Positions 34,736-46,726 of a stretch of 64,000 nt of DNA are shown piece after piece. The position numbers and the translations under genes were made by a program. The notes under the pieces are model-generated. The model ran no database searches. It was not told the DNA's origin and worked only from the letters and a program-made list of their open reading frames with translations. How positions within the stretch are numbered: position 1 is the first letter of the stretch; each line of letters begins with the position of its first letter. The DNA lies in assembly GCF_017654505.1 (NCBI RefSeq), contig NC_054545.1, forward strand, positions 16,028,047-16,092,046, read 5' to 3'. This DNA comes from Polyodon spathula (Eukaryota > Chordata > Actinopteri > Acipenseriformes > Polyodontidae).

Positions 34736-36073
34736 CACTAGAACCGCCATGCGGGTCATTGAGACCCATTTTGCATTTAAAATGTTAATTATTCTTCCAT
34801 AATATCATATAATATAACATAACATAAGATGGGTGGCGTGATGGCATGGTGGTTAGCGCTGCTGCCTTATAACAAAGGGTCCTGGGTTCAATTCTAGCCT
34901 AGGGGTCTATCTGTGTGGAGTTTGCATGTTCTCCCTGTGTCTGCATGGGTTTTCTCCAGGTACTCCAGTTTCATCCCAAAGACATGCTGTTCAGGCTGAT
35001 TAGTCATTGTAAATTGCCCTTTGTGTGCGTGTGTTGTGCCCTGCTATGGACTGGCGTCCTGTCCAGGGTGTAGTCCTGCCTTGCACCCTATGTTTGCTGG
35101 GTTAGGCTCTGGCTTACCACAACCCTATAAAGGATTAAGCAGTTAACAATTATGGATGGATAACATAAGATATTCTATTATTTTTGTAAATGCAACAAAC
35201 AAGACACACCCCCTCCTCCTAACACAAGTGTTTTTTTTTTTCAAGCCTTTGTAGACTGACTACGAGACAGAGATTGCTATGATAGTGGATTTGTCAAGAT
35301 GCCGACTCAGTGATAGCCTAGTTGCTAATGTACCTGGGAGACAACAATCCTTCAATTTGGTCCACGAATGCAACTGGGAATATATCAGAAGGAAATACTT
35401 AATCTTGAAAGTAGTCATTTTGATTGAAATATGGCAAGCTGCACTCAGATGTATACAGCGTCATATGTGCCTCATATGAAACACATTTTATATATTCTTT
35501 TTTCATATTACTTAAATAAAAAAAAAAACATTTCAGTTTTGCAGGTTTGTATGTACCAGTTTACATGTGTTTACACAATAGTGTTCAATGGAACTGCGTC
35601 TGTGTTTACAACACAGCTCCTGGATGCAGGCACAGTCAGCTGGCAGACGCATATGCTCCTCCATGAGTACAATGCAGCCCTCATACCAGAAGTAGTGTTA
35701 TATTTTATTTTTATGTAGTATTAGAAACAATGATTTTGGTTTTATGGTTTTATGTGTACATATACCCATTTACACCTGTACACAGGTATATGTACATACC
35801 CGTTTCTTTTGAAATGTGTATTTTATTATATTGTTTCACTGTTTGTAGTCGTGCTGTATATGCGCTCATTATAAAAATAAAGCATTTTATGTTTCATTTT
35901 CCATTTAAATACTGTGTTTCTGAAATGCAAATATTAGATGTGATGTTCATGAACTTTCCAATTGTATCCGATAGTGTGGCTTTCATTTTCATAATGAAGC
36001 AGTTTAAAAATGTATGGATCAAAGTGACCCGCTTGGCGGTTCTAGGTAGTTTGAAAATACGGTGGTTCTAGTA
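34736..36073. mobile_element. piggyBac-type element (non-autonomous or gutted)
   Basis: The ends are CACTAGAACCGCC (left) and the inverse of TACTAGAACCACC (right), each flanked by TTAA (34732-34735 and 36074-36077). TTAA target duplication is the signature of piggyBac. Subterminal repeats 'gcgggtca' (left) and 'tgacccgcttggcggttcta' (right) also fit. Excluding the SINE at 34831-35171 the body is about 1 kb. The plus-strand frames of up to 113 codons (35279-36071) do not show piggyBac DDD motifs that I can recognise. Confidence 0.8.
34831..35160 (+). mobile_element. tRNA-derived SINE nested in the piggyBac element
   Basis: The tRNA-like head has box A TGGCATGGTGGTTAGCG and box B GGTTCAATTCTAG. 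The body contains 'gtgtggagtttgcatgttct', 'caaagacatgctg' and 'tggactggcgtcctgtccag'. The tail ends in 'atggatgga'. Perfect 11-bp target duplications, TAACATAAGAT, lie at 34820-34830 and 35161-35171. It is a familiar fish SINE type with an RTE/L2-like 3' tail. It is younger than its piggyBac host. Confidence 0.9.
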
Positions 36074-36077
36074 TTAA

Positions 36078-36685
36078 GCTCTCTCTCCGAATGAGCTACA
36101 CCGGTCAGTCCAGAACAATAAAAAATACGGCCTTTAGGTATGTTTGAGCAGTAGTAAAGGGAACATAAAAGTAAAAAAAAAAGACAGATGTGTTTAATAA
36201 ATACATCCTGTGTTCATAGTTAATGAAACTTATTTCTGTATTGTCTGAGGATCTAAATTTTAGAATATCATTTTGAAGCCCCTCTCTAAAGCAGCTCTGA
36301 GAATACTCTTGCAGTAAAAATCTGAGCATGTCACCATAAGTTCAAATACCTTACCTTATGACTTGTTGATTAAATCTCTTCCTTTTTACTTTCTATTGCC
36401 TTGTTATTCTATTTATAGAGTTGATGTCATAATTCTGGGCATCTTTTGGAGCACAACATGTAAAAATGAAAGAAACAGATGCAACTTAAGAATTTAATTC
36501 AATCTAACACTGCTTCACATGGAAGGCATGCATTTGTAACTCTCTGTGTAAAAAAAAAAATGTTTCCTACTCTGTTCTAAATCCCACATATACGCCCCAG
36601 TGGGGGTATGAAGGTGATTGAAGAGCTTTTAATACTGTTTAGAATACTGTCAAATAAAAATATACATTTTGCAGGAGTGATTTTC
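36078..36685. other. No recognisable gene or repeat
   Basis: AT-rich unique sequence. Confidence 0.4.
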
Positions 36686-36689
36686 ACAG

Positions 36690-36840
36690 ACACACCCAGT
36701 GGCACGGGAACATTTTTTAAAGTAGGGGTGCTGAAAGCCATTGAACAAAACTGTAACCCCTGTACATGACGGAACCCATGCAATGCCAAGGGGGTGCTTC
36801 TGCAGCCCCAGCACCCCTAGTTCCAGCACACTTGAACACA
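36690..36840. repeat. Possible palindromic DNA-transposon remnant
   Basis: 'cagtggcacgggaac' and 'ttccagcacac' mark the two ends. 'aggggtgctgaaagcc' on the left corresponds to inverse 'ggggtgctggggctgca' on the right. The inverted structure is imperfect and the class unassigned. Confidence 0.4.
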
Positions 36841-39000
36841 CCAGTGAATTTAGAACCAGAAGCAATCCTTTTAATTAAAACAATCATTTCAGGCATCTGC
36901 TAAATCGTTGCTTCTGCTTCATTAACAGAGTCTGGTATGTGCCGTGGAGTGTAATTTCTATTCTGTGCACTGAGAAAGAATTACTTTTCTCCAAAAATAA
37001 ACTTTATTCACAGCATGGAAATTATACAATGTGCAGAGAAAGTAAACACAAGGGATCCACACCCATAATGCATGTTTTAAATAACACATAAAACAGCTAT
37101 GTATGTTTAATTGAAATGAAAGAGACATTTTAATAGCTTTTTTTTTATATTCCCTTTCTATTTTATGGTGTTTGCAGTCATGCTGGCTTCTGTTGCTCCC
37201 ACATTTCGCTATATCTGCTTTTAACCAAACTTGCATTGAGCTTGTGTGGAGAATCCTGTGCCAGGACTGAATAGCCTTTCCCATTCTTTTCAATTCAAAC
37301 GACATTTAACTTTTCAACTATTTATACAGAGAGAGCAGCTAGCTGAAAGGTTTCTCTGGAAAACTCAAAGCCAGGTAAAGAAAACATAAAACAACCCAAT
37401 ATTGGATAATTAAAATTTTATTTGAAGCTACTTATATTTATGTCATTTTTACATTAGTTTTAAGTAAATGTTTGCTTACTACTTACAATAGTGTTAAGTG
37501 TAAAAGAACCCCTTGCTGGTGTTATAAGAAACGTGTTACATTACTTTTGCTCTGTCCATGTTGACCGTAAGCAATGTTTTTTTGTTCCCATAGTAAGCCA
37601 CACATTTCAATCAGAGCACCAGCATTGTTGCAGGAGGAAGTGTGATCCGGATACACTGCGATGCATACAAGTAAAATATTTTTTCTCCAGGTGAAAAAAG
37701 AAAAATGTGTGAACAAAAAACATCAAAACAATTGGCATTCTAAAATATATTGATGTGATGTGAACTTTAGGGGGTTCTGTAACACTTTAAACCTGTATTA
37801 AAAACCATTAATGTACAAAACAGATATACCATGCCCTTGGAAAGGTTGATCCAATGTTGACATAAAAAGGGAATAACACATGGGTTGTATTTTGTTTTTG
37901 TTGAATCAACTCCAAATAACTTTCTTTAGTTTTAATCAAAATGACAAAAACACATCTCCAAAACCAGTCCTGCGATAATGTGCTTTCATGGCGAGCAACA
38001 CAAGCAAACATGATGTGAAATACTCCATCCTGGCAAACACAGAGGAATAGTTCAGTGGATTTGTAAAAAGGAAGTTAAGGCTAAAGTAAACTGTTTAATA
38101 CCTTTAAAGCCTTGGCTGGTCTTGCAGAACACTCTATCCATCATAATCAAGAAAGGCACAGCAAGAATAAGCAAAGGGCTTCCAGATTTCTCGTTACAGC
38201 AACAATAGTAACTCAGCAAGCTTCACAAACCTTTTTTAATGTACTTACTGGCAAAGTGTGAACCCGAAACCTGTATACTGAAACATCCGTAAACCGATGA
38301 TTCTGTTAGTATCACACCATTGACCGTGACTAAAATTCAACATCAATGCCCCAATAAGCTCATTTTTTTACTATCACAGCAAATGTGGCAGAAATCAGAT
38401 CCTGTTAAAATTCTTAATCTTTGATTTTAACAGGATTATAAATTCTGTGTCAGAAATCAAACAATGATTATTGCCAAAATTCCAGTACCTCTTAGAGATA
38501 TCATCCTGTGCATAGAACACCACAGTTAATTCCAGTGTTAAAAAAAAAATACAAAAACACATAATCGGTACCTTTTGGAAAATGGAGCATCCTATTAACT
38601 TAATTCTTTCTTTAAATTCTGATGAGCTTGACACTAGTTAATTCAAATAAAATATTACCACAATTACTACAAACTTTTAAAAAATGCATGTTTCTCCGGC
38701 TGCACCTTTGTTTTTATTAGCTGCTATAGTCTCACCATGACATATTGATTTTGAACTGAACCATTTCATGACTGTGGTCTTTCATTTTAAAACTGTTCCT
38801 GAGTCCAATCTCCAAGCGTGTGGTTTATAATAAGTTGATATATCAGGTGTCAGTGAGTCTTATTACATAAGAAATGTCATTTCATACAATTTGCGCAGCC
38901 AGAACTGCACCAGATGACATCTCTTATACAATAATATTAGGAAGTTAAAGTACAGCCATCTGTCACCATCTTCAAATCTAAGTTTGAGGTTTTTATAGTG
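36841..39000. other. No recognisable gene or repeat
   Basis: About 2 kb of AT-rich sequence. A 115-codon minus-strand frame (36958-37305) and a 79-codon frame (38395-38634) show no motif or family resemblance. Confidence 0.4.
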
Positions 39001-39014
39001 CCATCACCCTATAA

Positions 39015-39095
39015 CTAGGGATGTAACAATACATGTCATGATATGCAGGTCGTGATACACTATGCATCATGACACATGTTATGATTCATTCTGTA
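39015..39095. repeat. Short palindrome-rich repeat fragment
   Basis: It starts 'ctagggatgtaacaatacat' and contains several 'catgatatgcagg/cgtgatac/catcatgacacatg' inversions. The opening matches a common style of fish DNA-transposon ends. Too short to classify. Confidence 0.35.
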
Positions 39096-39217
39096 GACTC
39101 AGGATCAAGCTATCTCTGCAGTTTAGTGGCTATCCTGCTGTCTGCAGTACAGAAATGTCAAAATAGTCTAAACAAATTAGTCAGTAAGTCCATTCCACAC
39201 TAACAACATTGATATTG

Positions 39218-39924
39218 TGTGACAGAACAAATGAATCCTAGCCAGCAATCTCCCTCCTGATCTGTGAGAGTGCTGTATAACAGGAACAGTGTGCCCCTTA
39301 CTGGATGGTTCGGAAGTTCATTCCAGGGTTAGTCAGAAGTTGGCCATCCTGGAAGGGGGCGGAGTCACAATACCAGAAGTCATCGCCCTAGTACAGTAAG
39401 CATTGCATCAGTCATGGATTGGAGGAGACGTGATTGAACTAGATATCGGAGGGGGGGCGTGATTAAGGGTATTTCAGGGGATGTAACGATGCAATCTGTT
39501 CCTTTTGTTACGAGCAAACAGACCTGTAAAGGATGGACAAAAAGTATAACTCATGAGTGTTTTGTATTTGTGTGTTTGTTACTAACTGTTTATTTAAAAT
39601 TATTAGACGGCTAACAAATCGGGAGCTGATGCTGTCAAGCCAGCATAATTGTCACGATAATTGTGTATTCATCACTGAGAAAGGATGTGGAGCAGTGCCG
39701 GGACATTGCCTTTCTTAATTATCGTTTCGGGACTGAAACCCTGTATTATTTAACTGCACATCTACGCATTGCTGTGTAGTTGTCAACATTATTTTTTAAT
39801 GCTGCCAAACCGTTCAAACAAAATAAAAGAACTGTTTGGACCGTGAACGCTGTTTGTTTGTTGTTGCGGAGCACTGCATCACCATTCATCACTACACCTG
39901 CGCACTGGAAACCACTTGCTCACA
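39218..39924 (+). mobile_element. Solo LTR (LTR family 2), 707 bp
   Basis: It begins TGTGACAGAACAAATGAATC and ends ..ACCACTTGCTCACA. The flanking 5-mers TATTG (39213-39217) and TAGTG (39925-39929) match at 4 of 5 bases. It is homologous along its length to 42769-43472 and, inverted, to 11475-12172. AATAAA lies near 39821. No internal retroelement sequence remains. Confidence 0.82.
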
Positions 39925-40184
39925 TAGTGCCAGTGATGATAGTTAACTACTCCCATTCCTCATGACTGAGGATTGCTCTCATTTTATAAGCTTCACCTCA
40001 ACCGCCACATTTGTTTAAGTTTATTAATTTTCTTTTTTCTTTATTAACCCTAAATACTAGACAGTGTTATAACCCAGTCTTTAACATCACTGATCCCCCT
40101 TTCAAAATATATATTTTTTAAACTTAAAGTTGTGAAATACATTTCTGTTGCTATCTGGTGCCTAATCACTTCTTAAGTTGAGTA

Positions 40185-40520
40185 AGTCTATATATTAAGT
40201 GTCTCTAATTACTGTGCATTTACATAGTAGTTACTTAGTAAATAAATATTTATTTACAAGTAATTACACTTATTATTTATAGTTACAATGTACTTAATGC
40301 ACTATAAATCTTTTTTGCATGATATTGGTAAGTTCACAGTTGTATTAGAAATGGATTGGGGTTGGGGCTACAGTTTATCGTGCAAAAAGATGTACACCTT
40401 AAGTACTTTCTAACTATGCTTAATAACATTGTAATTATGTGTAAGTCCACATGTATTTACTAAGTAACTACCATGTAAATACACAGTAATTAGATACACT
40501 TAATGTAAAGTGTTACTTTA
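40185..40520. mobile_element. Palindromic MITE, family C, copy 2
   Basis: 'agtgtctctaattactgtgc' then 'atttacatagtagttactta' on the left are mirrored on the right by 'taagtaactaccatgtaaat' then 'acacagtaattagatacact' and 'taatgtaaagtgttac'. It shares ends and interior ('gttacaatgtacttaatg', 'cgtgcaaaaaga') with 29506-29810. Confidence 0.7.
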
Positions 40521-41535
40521 AACTGTAAGTCACACAGTAATTGTAATAATACCAATCAAGTAAATTTGACATGCATCACAGGAATCTGCTGCAACTGTTT
40601 CATTGCAGAGTATGAAAAGGCTGCATTTTCAGAATTACACTATAAAACAAATAAACAAACTAATCATGTTTGACACAATAAAAAAAGGCAACCACAGACA
40701 ATGTTGCTAGTGCTAATAAAAGAGGACCAGTGTTTAGTAAAAGTAATGACTTTGTCTAGCTTAGAAGCCTGCAATGAAACTACTAAAGCTGATGCTATTT
40801 ACACTTTATTACTGTACATGCAATAAAAAAGGATGTTTTTATTTCGTTTTCAGTTTTGGTTTGCAGTCCCAAAAGAGCTGAGATTTGTTGTAAATGTTTA
40901 AATTCTACAGGTAACAGATAAAGCTATCAGAATGCATCAATACGTTGTGTAGTGTGAGTTTCCTGGTCAACAAGATAAGAGGCCTTCACAAAATCGGGCC
41001 CTTCTCTAGTCTATATAAAGGTATGCATAATAAACCGAGGAACAAGGACAGACTTGTGTGCTTCGATATCTAAAAGGTACATCTAATGTACAAATGGGGG
41101 GGGGAGTTTAGAGATGTTGCTGAGAAATATTATTATATATTGTGTTGGGGGTGGGGGCACCTTTTTCTAAAATAATAATTAACTTCAGAAAAGCTGGACA
41201 ATGAATTAGGGGAGATTAAAAGTGAAAGAGAGTTTAATAGTTCTGTGTTTACATGCCAGCTCTGTAACCTAGGCTTGTGTGACTGATGTGATAATTGGAA
41301 AGGGGTAAGCCAAGAACTCTGTAACCCTGGGAAAGCGACTCAGACCAAGTCACAGTGCCAGCACACAGCACAGGTACGCCTGGGAAAGCAGACCATTGCT
41401 GTTGCTGGAGACACTTCAATAAAGTAAAGAATGCTCATTATACAAACCAAACATTCTTTACCACATTTTAATTTGTGGAATCACAATTGTGGGATTGTGG
41501 GGGTTCAAAAATCCCTCAGTACAATTCTGCCCCCC
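40521..41535. other. No recognisable gene or repeat
   Basis: AT-rich. A short G run lies at 41096-41104. A region at 41230-41420 has more balanced composition but no motif. Confidence 0.4.
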
Positions 41536-41536
41536 C

Positions 41537-41539
<3 letters not shown>

Positions 41540-41600
<61 letters not shown>
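41540..41600. repeat. (TA)n microsatellite
   Basis: About 60 bp of TA repeats preceded by a C run and followed by a poly-T tract. Confidence 0.95.
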
Positions 41601-41603
<3 letters not shown>

Positions 41604-41792
41604 ATACTGTTTTTTTTTTTTTTTTTTAATGTTCATAATAACCCTCTTCATTGTACTAAACATAATGCAATTTACAGTCTCTGTGGCGCTGACAATGGCC
41701 CATGTTGTATTGTATGTTTCCCTGGCTGCTATTAGAAACAGTAGAGTTAGTATCCTTGTCAGTCTACATTGTTAAGAAGCCTCAGTCTTGTA

Positions 41793-41888
41793 CAGCTATG
41801 GTCAAAACTTTTGCATCACCTTGAGTGTTAGGATTGAGACATAATCTATCTATCTACCTATCTACCTATCTATCTATCTATCTATCTA

Positions 41889-41976
<88 letters not shown>

Positions 41977-41983
41977 TATAGAT

Positions 41984-42058
<75 letters not shown>

Positions 42059-42308
42059 TAATGAACATATTTTAGATCTTTTATTTAAAATCATGTCATC
42101 AAAAAAACTACAAAATGATACTGCAATACTAAGTAGTCTGCAATTGTAAGTCACATATTTCAGTTTGTCAGTTTTTCATATATGGAAAACTATAAAACGG
42201 TATGTAATTGAATATGTTAACGTAACATTATTCAGCGGTTTTCTTTCGACTTTATGAAGCTAATTTACTTAATTCTATAGTGGGATGCAAAACCTTTGGC
42301 CAAAGCTG
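41793..42308. mobile_element. MITE family A, copy 3, expanded by internal microsatellites
   Basis: TA flanks both ends (41791-41792 and 42309-42310). The left end is CAGCTATGGTCAAAACTTTT and the right end is the inverse with mismatches, closing 'ggccaaagctg'. The interior matches copy 2. A compound (TATC)n(TA)n(GATA)n tract of about 215 bp accounts for the extra length over the roughly 300-bp family size. Confidence 0.82.
41845..42058. repeat. Palindromic compound microsatellite (TATC)n(TA)n(GATA)n
   Basis: TATC repeats, about 80 bp of TA and then GATA repeats form one self-complementary tract inside MITE copy 3. The minus-strand frames of Y-L-S-I or YI repeats are artefacts of this tract. 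Confidence 0.95.
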
Positions 42309-42768
42309 TACATCCATCAGAGCTAGATTAACATGTCACATTCCCTTGTACCTTTCCTGCCTTCTTGATTACTCCTGATCTACATCATGGGACACGATTC
42401 ACAAAACTAACTAGTTCAATGCGTTTAGGTATTATAAAACTTTACTGCATCTGTTTTATTAAAGTAGGTCCTTTTAAAGACCACCGCCATTATGTTGTTT
42501 TCACCATGCATTTCCCATTCATGTACAGTAAAAACATGCTGTTACAGTAGTAGAGTAAACTCTCATTGGGAACATGTACATCTCATCTCTATCTTTCACT
42601 TGTATTTAACCTGCTTTGACCTATTTTTAAATTGTAAATTCATATTTGATCCAGTACCAGTGGCGTACTGATCACACCTCTTCATTTTGAATGATATCAT
42701 CTATGAGAGTCAATTGGGTCAATGACTGAAAGCCTGGGGACATCGTTTTAGCTTTCTACCTTGGTAAC

Positions 42769-43472
42769 TGTGACAGAAATACAATGAATCTTGGTTGCAA
42801 ATCTCCCTGCTGACCTGTGAGGGTGCTAAGCAGCGAGGACAGAGTTCTTTGGACATGCTGGCCTGACAGTTCTTTCCCCGGGTTGGGAAGTTGGTCAGTC
42901 TGGAAGAATACAAAACACCATTGAAAGAACGCATTGACCTGTTTGTTTACCAAGGGGTCATGCATAACAGCATATAAGGGGGACAGAGAATCGTAATCTG
43001 TTCCTTCGCTTTGGTTACGAAATATAACCCATAAGGACCTGTGCAGTAATTGTGAAAATATTGTGAGTGATTGTTTGTCTTGTCTAACTGTTACTTGTGT
43101 GCTCATAGATGGTTAACACATTCCAGAGCTGTCGCTAAGGGCCAGCATAAAAACCTGGAACAGCACTGCACTATTATCACGCATTATACTGTATCACCCA
43201 CCACGAGCACTACAGCACACACCCAGGACTGGTGACTGTGTTTGTATATTGTGGGAGAGATACCTGTGTTTATTGTTTGGGACTGTAAACCCATTATTAG
43301 TTACCCCGTGCATTACGCATTGCTGTGTATTACTGGGGATCATTGTTTTGGTCACCAGACCTGGATTATAAAATAAAGAAAGCACTTTCCCATATCGGAT
43401 TACAATTTCTGTCTGTTTTATTCCTGCACTGCATCACCTCTGCACCTGTACACAATCAACTACTTTGCCACA
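42769..43472 (+). mobile_element. Solo LTR (LTR family 2), 704 bp
   Basis: It begins TGTGACAGAAATACAATGAA and ends ..CAACTACTTTGCCACA. A TATA box lies at about 42973 (CATATAAGGGGG) and AATAAA at about 43373. The 5' half matches 60603-61070 closely, and the whole matches 39218-39924. The flanks show no clean target duplication (GTAAC versus GGTCC). No internal region is present. Confidence 0.88.
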
Positions 43473-43497
43473 GGTCCAGATTAACTTTAATTTTTTC

Positions 43498-43602
43498 AGC
43501 TGGCTTCACAGACCCAGTCTAGCACTAACCATGGACTGCCTTACCCAGGGTAAATTTGGGAAGTCCAAGACTAGTGCTAATCAGGGTCTGTGAAACCAGC
43601 CG
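43498..43602. mobile_element. Foldback MITE
   Basis: The left arm is 'gctggcttcacagacccagt' then 'ctagcactaa'. The right arm is the inverse, 'ttagtgctaatcagg'-type then 'gtctgtgaaaccagcc' in window order. The arms are about 45 bp and nearly meet, leaving a very small loop. The 'ttcacagacc' motif is common in fish MITE termini. Confidence 0.65.
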
Positions 43603-45185
43603 TTTATGTTTCAAACTCCCTTGTACTAAAACTGGTTACAATTGAGAATGCACAGTAAAACATAAAAAAAACTAAATTGAACAATATTTAGTAAATAAAG
43701 GGCATAAAGAAAGTATTCACATTATACAATATTTGATAAGTCTCATCTTGTATGCCGACTCCCTACAGTATAATGCCTAGTATTGTACCTAGGTCTGATG
43801 CTTACCTGTAAAAAAATGCAGTGATTGTGTCAAGCAAGCAAGGACCTGCTGGTGTACGTACATGCAATTCTCCTCCCTAATTATGTACCTTAAAATTTGT
43901 ATAATCCAGCTGCAGGAGATATAGTGAAGCCAATTGAGTAACTTTCCTTCTTGAAGAAATATGTTATTTGAAGGAGTTAGGGGCCAATGCATACCGGACT
44001 AGTATGGAGAGAAAAAAAAAAAAATTTAAATGAACTACAGCACATCGGAAGTGATGCAAACTACTTATCTTAATTCTGTTGATAGGCTTTTTTTTATTCC
44101 TTCGCCATCTTGTGTGCTTTGCACTTAGGCGCACACACACACACACACACACACACAAAACATCCTTAGACAAATAACATTAAAAAAAAAAAAATCAAAA
44201 GAGGTTAACTTTCTTGTTTACTGTTCCCATGACAACAGTGTTTTAATCAGCATATCAGTGCTTCTATACTGGTTTTTGACCTGCCCTGTACAGTAGGAGG
44301 AGATGGGACAAAGTCAGTGTTGCATTATTATTTTGATTTAGGTTGCTAAAATCTAGTTTTCAGCATTGGAGGTAAAAGACCAAAAATGGACAATAAAGCA
44401 AAAACATCTAAGTATATTTCGGCTGAGGATTGTGTCAAGAAATTTCCCAAAGAAACTTTATATGCAGATGGAGCTAAATTATTTTGCACATCTTGTACAG
44501 GTGCCCTGCAAAGCCAGTGCTGACAAAAACTATTCCTGTCAGTTGTACCCAAGTTAAATCAACACTACAGGTACAATCTTGCACAGCCACCTTGCTTCAA
44601 ACATCCCGCTCCTTACTTTTTAAACGTAGTCAGACTTTTAGCCCTGAATAGGCATGTTTTCTTTCTTTTGACTGTACAAATAAAATAAATTCCTGAATGG
44701 TACTGATTGACAATATGACAATGATTGTGCTGCATATATAACCTTTATTATAGAATGCCAGATGTCCTTGCGTAACCGAGTTTTGGGACTGTTGCTAATC
44801 AAGTTCCACATCTGTATAACTTGGCAAAGCTTTGCCTTATACTTCCAACCAATTCAGTGGATGCAGAACGTGAAGTCTCAATGTATGGGCAAGTCTTCAC
44901 AACACACAGACACAGAATGTTGTCAGCAATTGCTGGGAGTGTTGCATGCTTGCCTTTAATAATTTACAGCACTCCGTTTTAGTAAGGAAGCAGGTACCAT
45001 TATTTTTAGACTTTTATAGTGCTCTGAAATATTATCTACTTATGTTTATTTATCTGGCCATTTTATTAGGCTGTCTACCCAACTCTGAAACTGCCCTGGT
45101 GTTGGGCATATCCTCCTGGTATGGGGCATGTCCTCCTGGTATACCCTTAGACCCTTACCCTGGAAGATTGATACAATGCTAGTTT
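43603..45185. other. No recognisable gene; one (AC)n tract
   Basis: AT-rich DNA with an AC microsatellite at about 44130-44156. A short direct duplication 'tcctcctggtat' occurs twice at about 45109-45140. No gene was recognised. Confidence 0.4.
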
Positions 45186-45420
45186 ACTGAAGCATCCTTT
45201 GAGGGTTTGTCTGCAGTCAACAAAGCCAGAATGAAACACTGGAGCTGGAGTCAGAGGGTGTGGTTCAAACACAGGGCTGCACACTTTTATTAAAGGACAT
45301 ATAAAAACAAAATACTTTTAACAATGCAAAAACAAACGTTGCCTAACAGGCTTCCAGCACAGTACAGCACAGCACACAGGTAGCTAGCCTCTCTCTGGAA
45401 TCCAAACCAATACTAATGGC
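45185..45420 (-). mobile_element. Possible LTR-like fragment
   Basis: In minus orientation it shows a repeated 'gctgtactgtgctg'-like block and then a polyadenylation-like AATAAAAG near 45290. In style it resembles the 3' halves of the other LTRs. The boundaries and family are undefined. Confidence 0.25.
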
Positions 45421-45989
45421 AGCACATAGGGACAGGCTTCAATACAGGTAGGCCAGACTAAATTGCCAATCAGCTGCATTAAAGTTAACTCTTTATGAAA
45501 AATGTATGAAACATTTATGAAGTAATACATTTAAAACACTACAATAGGAAGACAAAGATAATACTACTGTTGATGTAGTTGGTGGGATAATTATGCACAT
45601 TTATACTGTAGAATATGGGAATCACCTGTCTGTCCTCACCTGCTTTGTGTCTCTCTGTGCCTCATGGCCTCAGAATGACTCTATCAGCAGCTTATTTCAG
45701 TGATTTTTCTCTCCCTCCTCTCTCATGGAGGTGAGATAGCTTTAGCAGAGCACCTTGGGAGAATATCCTTTACCTTGGTTTATTTTAGCAGTCTGGGAAC
45801 CTACTCTGTTAATTCCTCCCCAGTGAATGCGGCTCATGGATTTTGCAGGTATGTAATAATTAGAAAAACATTATAACAGAATCTTTATGTCCACCTTCCT
45901 CTCCCCTCTCTGTGGTGGCAGTTTTGGGAAAGACAGGATCAATATGAAGTCTGGACAGGTGAGCCCAATTTCCCGAATGGCTAATCTGG

Positions 45990-46180
45990 ATATTGTCACA
46001 CACGTTGTAAAATATAGAATAATGCATGGGGTAGTGTGTGATATGAGAAATGAATGCCCACCCATAGGGTGGAATGCTATATAAATCTCAAGGATGAAGC
46101 CCGAGGGGTTTATCCAAGCATCCCACCCCAAGAATTCCACTCTAATTTATCACATACAACCCCTTGCAGTATTTTTATAA
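45990..46180. mobile_element. Long imperfect palindrome (MITE-like)
   Basis: The left half holds 'aataatgcatggggtagtgt', 'gtgatatgagaaatgaatgc' and 'agggtggaatgct'. The right half holds the inverses, ending 'tatcacatacaacccc' then 'ttgcagtattt', around a centre near 46095. It is non-coding and resembles an old palindromic DNA transposon. Confidence 0.5.
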
Positions 46181-46661
46181 TCTCTGGTGAGCAATTTTTT
46201 TTCACGGCTGAGAAGCGAGCAACACAAGACTGGCCGGTTATTACGGGAAATGCCCAATGAACAAATTGCTATTATTAACTGAATATATTCTTTAACTGTG
46301 AAATACTGTTGGTAATACCAGCTCACCTAATAAACACATATCTTATTAAGGTACCTGATGTCAGCTACAACATATCTACATAAGTGAAATAATGTCTGTG
46401 GCATGTCCCTGAACTTACAAGTGTAAAAACACATGCGCTTCGCTGCTGGTGAATGCATTATGCAAGCCAAACAGCATCAAAATATTATTTTACAGAAACA
46501 ATCCAAGTCAGGTTGATGGTTTGAGGGGAGATGAACTTCTTCAGTATGTGTTGACAGCTATTATTAAGACATGTGGGCCAAGGGCAGAAGATTACCAGGC
46601 ACTGAAAAATAACAAAATGTAAGTTTTGCTATGCGGACATCTGATCTCAAAGAAGTGTTCG

Positions 46662-46724
<63 letters not shown>

Positions 46725-46725
46725 T
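46662..46725. repeat. (AAT)n microsatellite
   Basis: About 64 bp of AAT abutting MITE family B copy 2. Confidence 0.95.
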
Positions 46726-46726
46726 A

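Noticed and set aside
35279..36071. Plus-strand frames inside the piggyBac-type element as a transposase
   Set aside because: No piggyBac DDD or C-terminal zinc-finger motifs could be recognised, and the frames overlap one another.
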